Source: Colocasia esculenta
Taxonomy: Eukaryota; Streptophyta; Magnoliopsida; Alismatales; Araceae
DNA length: 64,000 bases
Direction of reading: 5' to 3'
NCBI GenBank assembly: GCA_014218235.1
Contig: CM024759.1
Location: 5,844,712-5,908,711, forward strand
This document shows positions 34,859-45,498 of the stretch, in pieces; the first letter of the stretch is position 1; each line of letters begins with the position of its first letter. The notes under the pieces are model-generated. The model was given only the letters and a program-made list of their open reading frames with translations. It did no database searches and was not told where the DNA came from. The position numbers and the translations under genes were made by a program.

Positions 34859-37800
34859 CTGTAAAGAGAAAGAGGAAAATTAGAAGCAGACGCTTTAAGC
34901 CTTGCGTCAACAAAAGCCTACAGGCATGAGAGCAAACACTCACAACCACGTGCTCTGGAGAAATAGTGGCCTCCGGCCTCGAAATGACTGCAGGAGACTT
35001 CTCCCCACTGCTGGAGGAATCCCCTATAATTCCATCGAGAGCGGGGATTCTCTCTCTCTTCCGTTCCCTAAAGAGGCTCCCATCGTCAGATAAGCTTCCG
35101 CTTGATGAGGGGGAGCCGTAGACTGTCTCGGCATCTGAAGATTCATCCGAAGAGATGGCGACGGGCTTTCGTAGTTCCTCCGGTGTAATAGCCCGACCGC
35201 CTTGGCGGATCTTTAACAGGGCTGCCCTACCTGCGGCTCGCTGACTCGTCCTGAAAGGGACGGGAGCTCTCTTCACTCTCCGAGTTGCGGCTTTCTTGGT
35301 CGGACGTTCGTCTGCGGTCCGAGCAACGGGGGAGTCCGTAGCCATGTCTGGCAAAAGATCAACAAGTAAACACCAAAAGAAGAGAACCCAAAAGACACAT
35401 CTTAGAAGCTGATGTACAAATGAAGCCATGATGCAATCCTCACCTGCTGGTGGGGAGAAGCTGCGTCAGATGGTGCGACGGTTGGCGTCGACTGGCTTTG
35501 CTCCGCAGCTGGGGTATCAACTGTTGATGGTATGTCATCTGTGCTCCATCGGCAAAATAGACAAAGTCAGCAGGCAACCTCAGGAATAGAATAGACATGC
35601 AAGCAAAGAGACGCCACTAAGCACCTGTACGGGCAGCGTCTTCGCGCTGACTGCAGAATTCTTCGAACGAGGGGATCGAGGGACCCTCAGCGGAGATTGA
35701 TGGCGAGGGGGAGGCCTCCCTCTTCCTCTTAGAAGCCCTCTGGGCTCTTGCTATGCTGCTGGCCATGCTCGACTTTTTGGCTGACAACTTCTCGGTCAAA
35801 GGCTTATAAAGGATTTCTCTTCAGCAAAATACGACGGCCTCTTCACCTTCATGATAAGTCCATGATATCTCCGCCGCCGGTCCTTTGCTGAAGGGTCTGA
35901 AAAGGAGAAGAGCAGAAGAGAGTTAAAGAAGCATAAAGTAATAGAAAAGTAAAAGAAGTGCACAAGCAACACTCCCCAAGAAAAGAAACAAACCTGCTAT
36001 GCCTGTATAAAAGCGACTGAGAGGCCAAAAGGTGTGTACGTTCTGCTTGGCCCGGGATGCCGCCTCTCGGATCAGCCAGCATACGTCATTTATGTGGCAG
36101 CAATCCTCTGCAAAGATGGCCAAGTCTGACTGACCGATGGAAGACAGAAAATAATAGAGGCTGAGGGAGTCCATGCCCCAGCCATCTGCATACTGAAAGG
36201 ACACATGAAGCTCATGCGCCAGAATTGACTCATAATCTGCCTCCACGGTCAGGTTATGGATGTGCAGCAGCACGAACAGCCAAGAGGTGTAGGCATAGCA
36301 GCTTCGACCTGGATCTCCCTGTGCTGATAATGCCCGGTATGGGTATTTTTTTGTCCACCTCCCCGCGTTGCAATATAATAGTAGGAGCTTCCTCCTCAAT
36401 AGGCCACGGCTGTGCGACGGCCAGCCGATCTGAGCTAATGTTGCAAAGGTGCTCAAGAGTCGCCGGGAAAGTGTCTTCTTCTGCCTTGGACAAGACCAAA
36501 GTGGGAGGGGGGTTCTGCTTCTTGGCGGCCTCTCTCGCCTTTAAATATCGGTCAACAGCCCGCCGGTCACCAGACTTCAGGCGCAGCAGATGCTCCGAAT
36601 CAATGTCAAGAACAGGCTGTGGTTGCAGTTGTAGAAGTTTGCGCTCAGCAGCATCCCAGCAATCTGTCTTGAACTCTCTGTAAAAGCTGGTCCGGGCGTT
36701 CCACCATTTGATGTATTCGGGTGTAACCCGTGGTGTGCGGCCAGGCATAGGCACCCGGAAGGTGCATGAATCAAATCGGTGGAAGAAATCCCACCACTTC
36801 CGAGCCTGGTCCAGCAGCTGCCCTCCTCCCACCGCCCGGTTAGTCAAATTGAAATTCGCCGATGACGGCGGGATATGTGATCATACCCGAAATTCCGGGC
36901 AAATCTGAAAGGGTAGTAGGGTTCAAAATAAGCGACGCTCCCTCGTCGGAACGTCAACACACTGGGCCGAATGGATAAAGCCCAATCTCTCAACTCCGAC
37001 TCCAGCACAGACCTCGTCAATCTTTGGTGGCTTGTCGGGTGCACAAAATCTTCAACTACGTCGTCGCGGCATTCCCGATGGCGATTGGCTAGTGGACTGC
37101 TGTGGCTGGCCAGGTGCCAAAAGTAGATGGTGCCCGGAGAATCAGTCGGGATGCTTGTCAGCTTACCCCGAATCTCAAATAGCTGCTTTGAAAGAGGACG
37201 TGGCTCTACACTGGCGAATTCCAGCATTCTTGGAAAGAGCCGGGCCGATTGAAGAGATCTAGGGGCAAATTCTGGGAAAAGACCGCATGCCCAGACACTC
37301 AGGAAATGCCAGGGCCCAATTACCCGATGCTGCCTCGGGGCTGAACGGCGACACAGATCGCCAAGAGACCGATAAATCAGACAAAGTGCCGCAGGGCACA
37401 AAGACAGCTTGATACCCCAAGCCATTTGACAGGCTGGGTAGATAACATCTGGGCGGAGGAGGGAGTCATCGCCCACCGGTAAAGCAAACGAACAGATCCA
37501 ATAAGCCAGATACGCCGCACAATGGGTGTGCGGGTCGGCTCCAACAGGGTTCGGACCAGAAAGTCGGCCCTTTAACAGAGAATCCGGAATGGTCACCTTC
37601 TGACGACCAGAGTTCTTCTTCGCGGCGATCCCGCCGGCGCTAACAAAATCCTCATAGCGCCGCTCATGGGAAAAGAAGTACGCCAACCACATGTGCAGGC
37701 TAACCTTGCTTCTCTCCCTCTTGTCTCTGGAGCGGCCGGTACCGCGAGCAAGGCTGAGCTGGCGGTAAACTTTCATGAGGTACCTGTACGAGTACCCCAT

Positions 37801-38753
37801 GCAATATTCTTGCCCTCCGCCGGTCCTATCCTTGATGATGTCCGGGAGACACACCTCTTCATAGGGTTCCCCGTCGATCGGCAGGCCAGACAGCTGATGC
37901 AGACTCCAAAGGTCAAGAGACGTCTCCCCCTCAGCAGTATAGAATGTATTGTACTCGGGGACGAAGACCTCCGCCAGGCCGCAACAGAGACCTCTGGACA
38001 AATGATACCGGTACCGGGCCGCGAAGACACTGTGGTAGACCCCGGCGGTCACCAAAAGAGGTGCATAGTTGTGGAGTACGAAATCAGCTGCTTCCACTAC
38101 AAAAGTGCGAAAATGATGGGCATCTGTCGCCCGCAAATCTCCGAACCAGCCTGCTGCCAACTGGTGCTTGAATCGGATTGCTAGACAGTCCAAAAGAAAA
38201 GGCTCATCTCTGTACCCCCACTGTGTCGGGCAGAGGAACAGTCCAAATGACGACCGCTCCTTGTGAACGCGGCCGGATGAGTTGTCCCACCTTGCAGGGA
38301 CGAAGGTGGGAGCCCGAGTCAACTTGTTGTTCGCTGGGACCAAATCTCCCAGGCCCAGAACTGGAGCACGACACCGCTGCCCGCCAATTCGATAGAGGGG
38401 CTCGGCACGAGGAACACAAGCAGCCAAACTGTCCCTTCCAATCAAAATGGCCGCCTCCACCTCCTGGGTCAGAAAAAAGTTCTTCTTGCCTCTCGGAGCA
38501 TATGAATGGAGAAACCGCAGCAGGTGCTGTCTTTGGGGTAATCCACCCGGTAGTCTTCATCACGCTCAAAAGTGGGTGGTGTTGCGCCAACATCGAGCCT
38601 CGATACGTCCATGGTGTCGGCCTCATCATCTGAAGAGTCGGCCAGCACGGCAACCTGGTCGTAGCCAAGAGTCAACCGTGGGAAATCGGCCCACGAAAGA
38701 AGCGGTACATCCTTCCGAAGGCCTGTGTTGCTGGGGGAAGATTTGGAAGCCAT
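33857..38753 (-). CDS. Antisense multi-exon gene with plant mobile domain and coiled coil
   Basis: Overall gene model on the strand opposite gag-pol. The start is ATG at 38753 (MASKSSPSN), preceded by an acceptor (TTTCCTTTACAG, AG at 38760-38759) that implies a 5' UTR intron. Four further introns with GT...AG ends and pyrimidine tracts fit: 35993-35897, 35624-35539, 35443-35348 and 34943-34859, all 85-97 bp, typical of plants. Phases agree for three of them; at 35443-35348 they do not. About four frame breaks, most fitting a one-base change in a short base run, interrupt the frame. Either it is a young pseudogene or the assembly has homopolymer errors. The PMD family is known from host proteins and from several transposon groups. 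Its role in the element is unknown. It could also be two genes. Confidence 0.7.
34944..35347 (-). CDS. Antisense gene, basic then serine/acid-rich exon
   Basis: MATDSPVARTADERPTKK and TRRVKRAPVP are basic. The second half is rich in serine and acids (SSDESSDAETVYGSPSS). The exon ends in phase 0 at a GTGAGTG donor, and the 85-bp intron 34943-34859 closes with CTCTTTACAG. The next exon continues exactly in frame, which is the best evidence in the window for real splicing of this gene. The frame also opens with its own ATG at 35345, so a second gene could start here. Confidence 0.6.
35625..35896 (-). CDS. Antisense gene, basic linker exon
   Basis: Starts after the intron with DPSAKDRRRRYHGL. 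It needs one more A in an AAA run near 35825 to reach KLSAKKSSMASSIARAQRASKRKRE. The lysine- and arginine-rich KRKRE would serve as a nuclear localisation signal. It ends at the donor 35624-35623. Confidence 0.5.
35994..36345 (-). CDS. Antisense gene, helical exon before intron at 35993
   Basis: Encodes CYAYTSWLFVLLHIHNLTVEADYES and further helical sequence up to PLSRFYTGIAG. It ends at a GCAG|GT donor, and the 97-bp intron 35993-35897 ends in TTTTCAG. Joining across it keeps the frame (split GAC codon). No family recognised. Confidence 0.55.
36340..36847 (-). CDS. C-terminal part of the plant mobile domain region
   Basis: Continues the preceding frame after a one-base shift. Tryptophan- and basic-rich sequence (ARKWWDFFHRF, PEYIKWWNARTSFYREF) resembles the end of PMD proteins, followed by LLRLKSGDRRAVDRYLKAREAAKK. 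The frame passes to the next segment at an A7 run (T7 on the + strand, about 36346-36352), where one base too many would explain the change of frame. Confidence 0.6.
36844..38470 (-). CDS. Plant mobile domain core of antisense gene
   Basis: An open frame of about 540 codons. It contains the features of the plant mobile domain (aminotransferase-like) family: FLLDCLAIRFKHQLAAGWFGDL, NTFYTAEGETSLDLWSLHQL followed by SGLPIDGEPYEEV, a long AYLAYWICSFALPVGDD helix, MAWGIKLSLCPAALCLIYRSL, and HFLSVWACGLFPEF. The SGLPIDGEP block corresponds to the conserved GLPIDG of the family. The frame is entered from the N-terminal exon by a one-base change in a T run at about 38474-38479 and left by another near 36870. 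Known host members act in silencing and in genome stability. What a transposon-borne copy does is not established. Confidence 0.8.
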
Positions 38754-38780
38754 GGTTCCTGTAAAGGAAATTAAAGCCAC

Positions 38781-39357
38781 GTCAGCAGGCCAAATGAACG
38801 CTTAAATCTGACGAAATTTCGGCAGCATCTCCCCTTATTGCGCGTGCAAGTGGGGGTTTCAGCGGGTACTCGTCCACGCACAAGGGCGAGACGGCCCCAA
38901 AACAGAGACATGCAAGCATGTCTAAAAGCTCTCCGGGAACCACTGTTACCCCGAGGACAAGCCGATGGGGAGTGAAGCGGCCCAGTGCCTGGCTGCAGTC
39001 AAAAGACCCGCCATTTAATGCGATATGCAAGAGATAGGCGGACCGACGGGAGCCCCCCTGATCTAAAATGGGCCCCCGCCAAACGAAGCTGAAAAGTAAA
39101 TGACCTGGGACCTGGCGCGTCCTCACCGCCTCCTAAGGGGCTCCGGGGCCCACTAAAAGCCATCGACGGCCGCCGCTACTCTCTCGTGGCGCGCGAAGTG
39201 GAAGCTAGACCTAATCGGACCCGCCATTCGGGGCGGTAACGGGCGGACGAGGACCGCACTGGTGGAAGCCCCGCCGACTCAAAATGGGCCCCACGAACAA
39301 AGGGACGAAAAGGCGAAACCTCGGACGCGGGATGTTCCCCCGCGGTCCCCCTAGCGG
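38781..39357. other. Upstream region of the antisense gene
   Basis: GC-rich, without a convincing open frame. On the - strand it must contain the 5' UTR intron that ends at 38759. I cannot place the donor or a promoter. Confidence 0.4.
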
Positions 39358-40501
39358 TTAGAAGCCCTGGGACCTACCGAATCTCCCCTTTGTTTTGTTT
39401 AAGGAGGGGGAGATCCCAACGGACCCGGACACATGTGTTGGTGTTCGGTACAAAAGGCCCCATGGCCCAGGCACATTCCCTTTGCCTACCCAAATCCCCA
39501 GGCGCCTCTCTCGGCCCTGTTCACCCATGCAAACAAAAAGGGGCATGCAAGCCCGCCAAGCCCCCTGTGTCTCCCTGGTTCCCGGCCGTGAAGACCCTCG
39601 GTGCGGCTGGAGCACCCTCCAGCACCGCCGCCCCCAGAGCACCAAAAAAAGAAGAAAAGGAGCCGCACATGGCCGGCCGACTTCCGGCCCATTGCCGCCG
39701 AGCACCGGGACGGCCTTACAAACAGACACACACAAAAGGAACAAAGGGGGGAGGGGGTTCTCCAAAACCGTCGCCGGTGCCCTACCGCCGAGACGCCGCC
39801 GCGCACGCCTCTGTGCTCCAGGGAACCCGCCGATCTGCTTGCCGGTCGCCGCTGCACTCCTCGCCGCGGTCAGAGCGAGCCGCCGCCGCGCCCTAGCACT
39901 GCCGCCGACCCTCGCGGACGCGCTTCGCCTTCGCCGCTGCGGAACCCTAGGACCGCCGCTCCAGGGCCAAAGGACCCCAAGAGGGAGCCCTCGCCGTCGC
40001 ACCGCGCCGTCGAACCTCCCCGCTGCCTGCCGCTCCTCGCGCCGCCACACCTCGTCGCTGCGCTTGCCCGCCGTGCCGCGACCACCGCCTCGCCGTCGCC
40101 GCTGCACCTCGTCCTGCTGCCGAAGGAGGAGAGGGAGAGGCGAACAGGGGGAGACGAAGCGAAGGAGGGAGAAGAGGGAGACGAGTCGCGGAGGGAGAAA
40201 GAGGAGAGAAAAGAGAAGGGGGGAGAGAGAGACGCCTCCCCCCCCCCCCCCCGCGCGCCTTTTGAGGCGCGGTTTGAAAAGGGGCGGTGAAGTGACCCCC
40301 CCCCTCGAGAGACGCGAACCGCCGGTTCGCGCCCCCAAGCGGCCCGCGGTCCAAGACCGCCCAGACCGAGCCGGCCCGCCACGCGCCAGCTCACCAGGCG
40401 CGACCCGCGCCAATTCGACCCTGCGCCGATTCGGCGGGGTCAACAGACTCTGCTCCAAATTGCCTGAGCGAGCCCAAGCCCCGGCGGCCCAAGAGAAATG
40501 A
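39358..40501. other. Very GC-rich stop-poor segment before the Tat 3' LTR
   Basis: Open frames of more than 360 codons run on both strands (39395-40501 + and 39358-40458 -). Both translations are low-complexity Arg/Pro/Gly/Ala. On the - strand a long CT-rich run (about 40300-40140) followed by GC-rich codons looks like the leader and first exon of a plant gene. It may be the promoter and 5' exon of the antisense gene or captured host DNA. I do not call a protein. Confidence 0.4.
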
Positions 40502-40710
40502 AAGTAGGGGGAGCCATCCCCGAATTGCCCGTACAGAGCAACATGCAGCCGTCATCCGCGGATCACATCACCAAAAGAAGCAAAAGGCTATGAATAGACC
40601 ACTTGACCATTAGCCCGACAACAAGTCAAAGACCTGTCGGCACTAGTGTTAACAGTCGAAGAACTGAAATTCACCCGCGGATGTTGCTCTGCGTGCCTCT
40701 TCGCACCACC

Positions 40711-40727
40711 CACGGGTGGGGGGCATT
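40711..40727 (+). other. Polypurine tract of Tat element
   Basis: CACGGGTGGGGGGCATT immediately before the 3' LTR. The GGGTGGGGGG run is the likely primer for plus-strand synthesis, although it is followed by CATT. Confidence 0.65.
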
Positions 40728-43700
40728 TGTGGGCACCCCTTTTCGCTAATGGGCCGAAGACCGCCGGCCCACTGCCCAAAGCCATCGCCCCAAGCCTCAG
40801 CCCGCCAGCGCCGATTTTAGCCCCTCATGGGCTGTGCAAAAAAAAAAGGGCCAAAAGGCCCACTCAAAAGGCCACCAAGGCCCATCTGAAATCAACCCTC
40901 ATCCCATCCATAAAGTAGGGGGTGAGAGTAAGCATTTGTGACACCTCCCAAAAGGGAGTGCCACAAATGGTAAAAGCAAGCCTGTCATTTCTGCTGCGCA
41001 GGAACCTGTTTTGGGCCTGTTTTGGCCTTCCTTCTCTTCTAGAAGGCTTGGGCAAGGGGATACGCAAGAGAGGTTTTTTGGGGGGTGAGTTTTCTGCACA
41101 AGGAGAAGAGGCTTTTCACCAAGAGGCAACCAGCAAGGAGAAAAGAAGGAGGCCTGCGTTTCTGCTCAAGGAGGCTCCACCCGTGAGGAAGAAGAAAGAG
41201 GAAAAGAGAGAGAAGAGAAAGGTGAGAAGGAAAGCAAGAGAGAGAGGAGTCCTTCTTTGGGGGGGAGTTTTCTTGTCTTGTCACATCAAGAGAGCAAGAG
41301 AGGAAGAGAGAAAGAGGGCTTCCACGTTGGTTTTCTCCCCCTCCTTTCCTCTTGCTTTGCAAACTTTGTACTCCCTTGCATTTCTTTAATGGAAAAGGCT
41401 ATGCCTTTGTGCATTTAATGCTTGTTCTCCCTCATTTCATTTTGGGTTTTCTATGCATCTCTTCTCTTCACCATGGGGTTACGGGATGGGATGGCCTCTC
41501 TATAGAGGTACATCTCTCTCCCTCCTAACACTCCATATGGGGTCAAAAGGCCTCCCATACCTCAATAAATGAGGTCATGGGAGCATGGGACTTCATGCTA
41601 CATTCAATGCATGCATGGCATACCTTTCTCTCCTCCAAATAGGCCATGTTTTCTACTGTTTAGAACCTGCAAAAACCAGTTTTCTGCTGCCTTGGCCGCC
41701 CCCTAAGAGATCCCCATTGTGCCCATTGTGCACCCATGGCCATGGCCAAGGGGATTGAGCAAACAATGCTCATATCCTTTTGCTCAAATGCCATTTTCAA
41801 AAGACCCTTTCAAAAGAAATCATCAAGCATTGTTCGCCCTTCTCAATAGACCATCCCATGGCGGTTTTCAGCCTCCCCTTGACGTGTGTTTCAAACCAAC
41901 ACCGAATAGTCTCCACATAGTCCCATTTCGCTATTCAAAGGGGGTTGGGCAAATAATGCCTAAATCCCTTTGTTTAGCCCATCTAGCAATGGGTTGCAAT
42001 GCCATCTCAATATCCAAAATCACCCCGGCCATGAGCAAGGGCGTTCTTGGAGAGAGGCATGGCCACCCCTTTGCACAGGTGACTGGCTGCGCCAATTCAG
42101 CCTGGTTCTGGTTTCTGGCAGTCATGTAAAACCAGAACAGAGCTGCGCCGATTCGACGCTGGCCATCACGTTGGCCGAAATCACGTGAGCAAAACCATTG
42201 CTCTATGTGATACCGGCTGATAAACAGTCAAAAGACATAATATGAGACCCATCCACATCCTCGGATCGGACAACATAATGTTCGTGTTCGAACGGGTGGG
42301 TTCACATGTGATTCATCGTCCCGTGGGTTGTTTGGCCATAGCATTGCCCGAATCTCCGTAGGCATGCCTGGGGGATCGGGGTCTTAGGCCGTCGGAGTTA
42401 CGGCGTTTTACGACGTATACTCTCCCTTTTGGTGCCATCTCCGCTTGTGGTGGATGAGCATCGCGCTTTCCCCTCTATCACCGCGATGAGGGGAAATGCT
42501 GCCGAATTTCCCCCGCGAGGGTCGAGTTGGCTCAAAACTCCTAAAAGAGGTCATTAGCTTCTAATTGAGTTGGCAACGTTGCAAACGGAAGCCAATTCGA
42601 TGATGTCTATGATTTCAGCCGGGCTGCGCCGATTCGCCTTATCTCGTCAGCTGCGCCGATTCGAGGACGTTTGCGAAGCGCGTTGAGCCATCGAGCTCCG
42701 CCGAACGAATAGAGCCCCGCTTCAAAGGCTCAAGGGACCCAAACGGCAAATTAAAACTGTTTAATAATAAAAAAGGGGATCGTGAAAGCAAATGACCTTC
42801 TTTTCAAGCAAAAAAAATAGAAGAAGAAAGTAAAAGGCCATCCCATGTTGTTAAGTGGCTAAGTTCAACCCTTTTCAAATGACAAAATCACCTCGGATTT
42901 TTACAAAAGATCAAAGGGTCAAATCAAACCTTCTTTTGAAAGAGCAAAAGACCGTCTCATATTTTGCAAAAGAACAAAGGACCAATTTGAACTATATTCA
43001 AAAGAGCAAAAGATCAAATTAGACTTTCTCTCAAGACATAAAAGATTGCATCACCATGTACAAAAGAGTCAAACCAAACTTTTCCTAACAAATAAATGAT
43101 CATCACATGTTTTGCAATCAAAGAAAAGATCAAATTGAAATGACTTTCAACAAAAGACCAAATTGTGTCTATTTTCAACAAAAAGTAAAAGAGACCACTC
43201 TTTTCAAAATTGTCTTTCTCAAATAGACTTAAAAGACCAAATTGAACCTTTTCATGATAAAGGGGACCAATAGATAAATAGACAAAGGAATTAGACAGCG
43301 GGCTGAGCGAAAGGTCTAATGGGTCCGATTAGGCGTTCGTCTTGCTACCTAATATTTCAGTTTAATTGTGTTTCGCACCCTTTATCGGATGTCCCGTTTT
43401 AAGGTCACGAGGCTTTCTAATCTGGCGATTAATCAAGGGTTTTCTCTTTCTAAAAGAGATGTAATTAACGTCGTTGCGCTCAGGCAACGGCGGGATTTTG
43501 GTCCAGGACCCGACCACTCACTTTCGTTTGACGAAGTCAAACGGTGCGCACAATAGACCTAAAGCCCTCCGACTCTCGGAGGCAAACCATTTGGTTGTCA
43601 CTCCGGTGACTGGCACGCCCGCGCTGCGCGAATTGCCGATTCATCTCACGTCAATTTTGCCCGAGTGGCGCTCGACGGGATCTGGATTAGCAATACGCGT

Positions 43701-43780
43701 GTACCCATGAGAAAATGAGAAACATGATAAATAGATCTTCTTAATAGAGATTTTAAGAGGTTAAATTTCCCATCTCCACA
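40728..43780 (+). repeat. 3' LTR of Tat element
   Basis: A copy of 19012-22066. Reading both in full I find two substitutions (C/T at 19069 and G/A near 21340, LTR1 coordinates) and six one-base length differences, all in runs of 2-5 identical bases. The length difference of two bases agrees with this count. Confidence 0.95.
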
Positions 43781-44551
43781 CTGTCCCAAAGTGACTATCG
43801 CCGTACTCGACTAGTGCACCGTGGTGCAACCATACATGTTATCTCTTTACACGCTATCTCTTTACATGCAATCTCGTTACACGCTATCTTGATATACAAG
43901 CTATCTCGTTACACGCCACCTTGATACAAGCTATCCTATTACATGTCATTTTGATACACGCTATCTTGTTATACACTATCTTGTTACACGCTATCTCGTT
44001 ATGTTGTCATCCTAATTTTGCAATACTCTTGAGAAATGTATTATCGTTCACTTGTTATCTTGTACTATTACTCTCTTGACTATACATGATCGTTCTCTCT
44101 AGTTAACCTGCGTTACAAGACATTAATCACTTAAAACATGTTTGTTTACACGAGATATTAAGTCCTACTGAGCGTTATCGCTCACCCTTCGTTATTTGTT
44201 ATTATGTTTTCAGGTAAGTCAAGTGACGACCTTACATACAACAATGGGATTGGACTGGAGTGATGCGCGTCCTGGAGTCATAGCAATGGAATGTCCTTAG
44301 TACCTTAGAGTCTAGTTTGATATTTGCTTTAGATTTCTTTTCCAATGTAATAATGTCATTGAGCCCTATGTTTTGGCTCTAAATTAGTGGTTGTAATAGT
44401 TTAGATGAATTATCAATAAAATGATGAGTTTATTGCAATTATTATTCATTAGTTGCTCTAATATTTGCGAATGTATGCTCAATTTACATTACCATACTCG
44501 TTGTTCATGCCTCCCCGATTTATTCCGCTGCTAAATTGGCGGGGCATGACA
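43781..44551 (+). repeat. 5' LTR of LARD-like element, part 3
   Basis: Starts with CTGTC (43781-43785), the right duplication of the Tat insertion, and continues the LTR exactly where part 2 stopped. It carries the 15-16 bp ACACGCTATCT-type repeats (about 43830-43990) and ends GGGGCATGACA. Confidence 0.88.
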
Positions 44552-44553
44552 GT

Positions 44554-44565
44554 TGGTATCAGAGC
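44554..44565 (+). other. Primer binding site, initiator tRNA-Met
   Basis: TGGTATCAGAGC two bases after the 5' LTR, as in the Tekay element. Confidence 0.92.
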
Positions 44566-44768
44566 CTAGGATGTCCTTATTAGGATATTTTTGGTCTTAG
44601 GATGTTCTAGGTGAACTGCCCTGACATATGTCTAAGTCAACTACCATACCTATGTGAGGATTGGGTAGAACCATGGTTAAGATCTAAATATATTTATCTA
44701 TATATATGTATCAACTAAATATTTCCTTAGCATCCTAATGCCAGCCTTATTCTTGAAGGAACTCTTAA

Positions 44769-45422
44769 ATGGATGCCAAACATACGTCACTGCAAGACGA
44801 AATAGAGTTAACTCAAGAGCTAGCTCGGGCATGTCGGAAAGCCGCCCAACTGATGGAAGGAGCCTTAAGGACGACCAAGAAGATTGGAAAAGTGACAAAA
44901 AAGAACAAGAAGGGAAGACACCAACAGGGAAACAAGACAAACACACGGAAGGAACGTAGCAAGAACTTTTACAAGCCCATCTACCGCCATTGTAGTAAGC
45001 CGGGACATAAGGCAATGGAGTGCTGGAGAAGAGTCGGTGCATGTTTACGTTGTGGCAGTTTGGAGCATCGGATGCAAGACTGCTCTCTCCTAAAGGAACC
45101 ATCCACTAACACTGAAGATCTCAACTTTATGACCAAAGAGAACCAGCCAAATGGTATACAACTAGCTCCTATTCAAAAAGGGCGATGCGAACACTACAAT
45201 AGGATAGGCCACATATTGGAGGAATGCTGGAGGAAGCAAGGAAAATGCTTACGATGTGGCAGCCCAGACCACAAGATTAGAGACTGTCCACAATTAAAGA
45301 ATCAATGTCAGGAAGAATCAAAACAACCAGCCACACTGGAAGCTGTGGTGCAACTCCCTCAAAATCATGAAGTGGGCATCGTGGAAGGTAACCCTGAACT
45401 TATGATGATTAATACCTTTTAA
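44769..45422 (+). CDS. Nucleocapsid-like protein with duplicated zinc knuckles
   Basis: An uninterrupted 217-codon frame (MDAKHTSLQDEIELTQ), the only gene of the LARD-like element. The first 70 residues are helical, then strongly basic (TKKNKKGRHQQGNK). Four CCHC-type knuckles follow as two pairs. CLRCGSLEHRMQDC and CLRCGSPDHKIRDC are complete. The knuckle before each has lost one cysteine to tyrosine (YRHC...GH...C and CEHY...GH...C). The pairs share ECWR-x-x-GxCLRCGS, so one arose by duplication. Such knuckles bind nucleic acid in Gag. This looks like a Gag C-terminal end kept without capsid, protease or polymerase. It could be a functional RNA-packaging helper or a remnant spared by chance. 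Confidence 0.8.
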   Translation: MDAKHTSLQDEIELTQELARACRKAAQLMEGALRTTKKIGKVTKKNKKGRHQQGNKTNTRKERSKNFYKPIYRHCSKPGHKAMECWRRVGACLRCGSLEHRMQDCSLLKEPSTNTEDLNFMTKENQPNGIQLAPIQKGRCEHYNRIGHILEECWRKQGKCLRCGSPDHKIRDCPQLKNQCQEESKQPATLEAVVQLPQNHEVGIVEGNPELMMINTF

Positions 45423-45485
45423 GCATGGAGAGATAATTCATATTTAATTGAAGGAGACGTGGAATTTGGGGACCAAATTCTTTTT

Positions 45486-45498
45486 AAGTGGGGGAGGA
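45486..45498 (+). other. Polypurine tract of LARD-like element
   Basis: AAGTGGGGGAGGA directly before the 3' LTR, preceded by GGAATTTGGGGACCAAATTC, the block that typically precedes chromovirus polypurine tracts. Confidence 0.85.

Larger units (their letters stand above)
19012..43780 (+). mobile_element. Giant Ty3/gypsy element of the Tat lineage (Ogre/Retand-type), 24.8 kb
   Basis: Flanked by perfect CTGTC duplications (19007-19011, 43781-43785) and bounded by near-identical LTRs of 3,055 and 3,053 bp. Inside are a long gag, protease, RT, RNase H, an additional archaeal-type RNase H and integrase on the + strand. About 9.5 kb of extra sequence follows, holding a minisatellite, a spliced - strand gene and a GC-rich segment. 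The second RNase H, the CPKDDFPVP form of RT and the extra 3' sequence with an antisense gene are marks of the Tat lineage, which includes the largest known plant gypsy elements. The LTRs differ by only two substitutions plus six single-base run-length changes, so this is a very young insertion. It may have been mobile recently. Confidence 0.93.

Noticed and set aside
39358..40501. Two long overlapping frames on opposite strands as proteins
   Set aside because: Low-complexity Arg/Pro/Gly translations explained by high GC content; no motif on either strand.
31220..40727. Envelope-like gene behind pol
   Set aside because: The extra coding sequence is on the opposite strand, has PMD and coiled-coil character and no signal peptide or transmembrane pattern.
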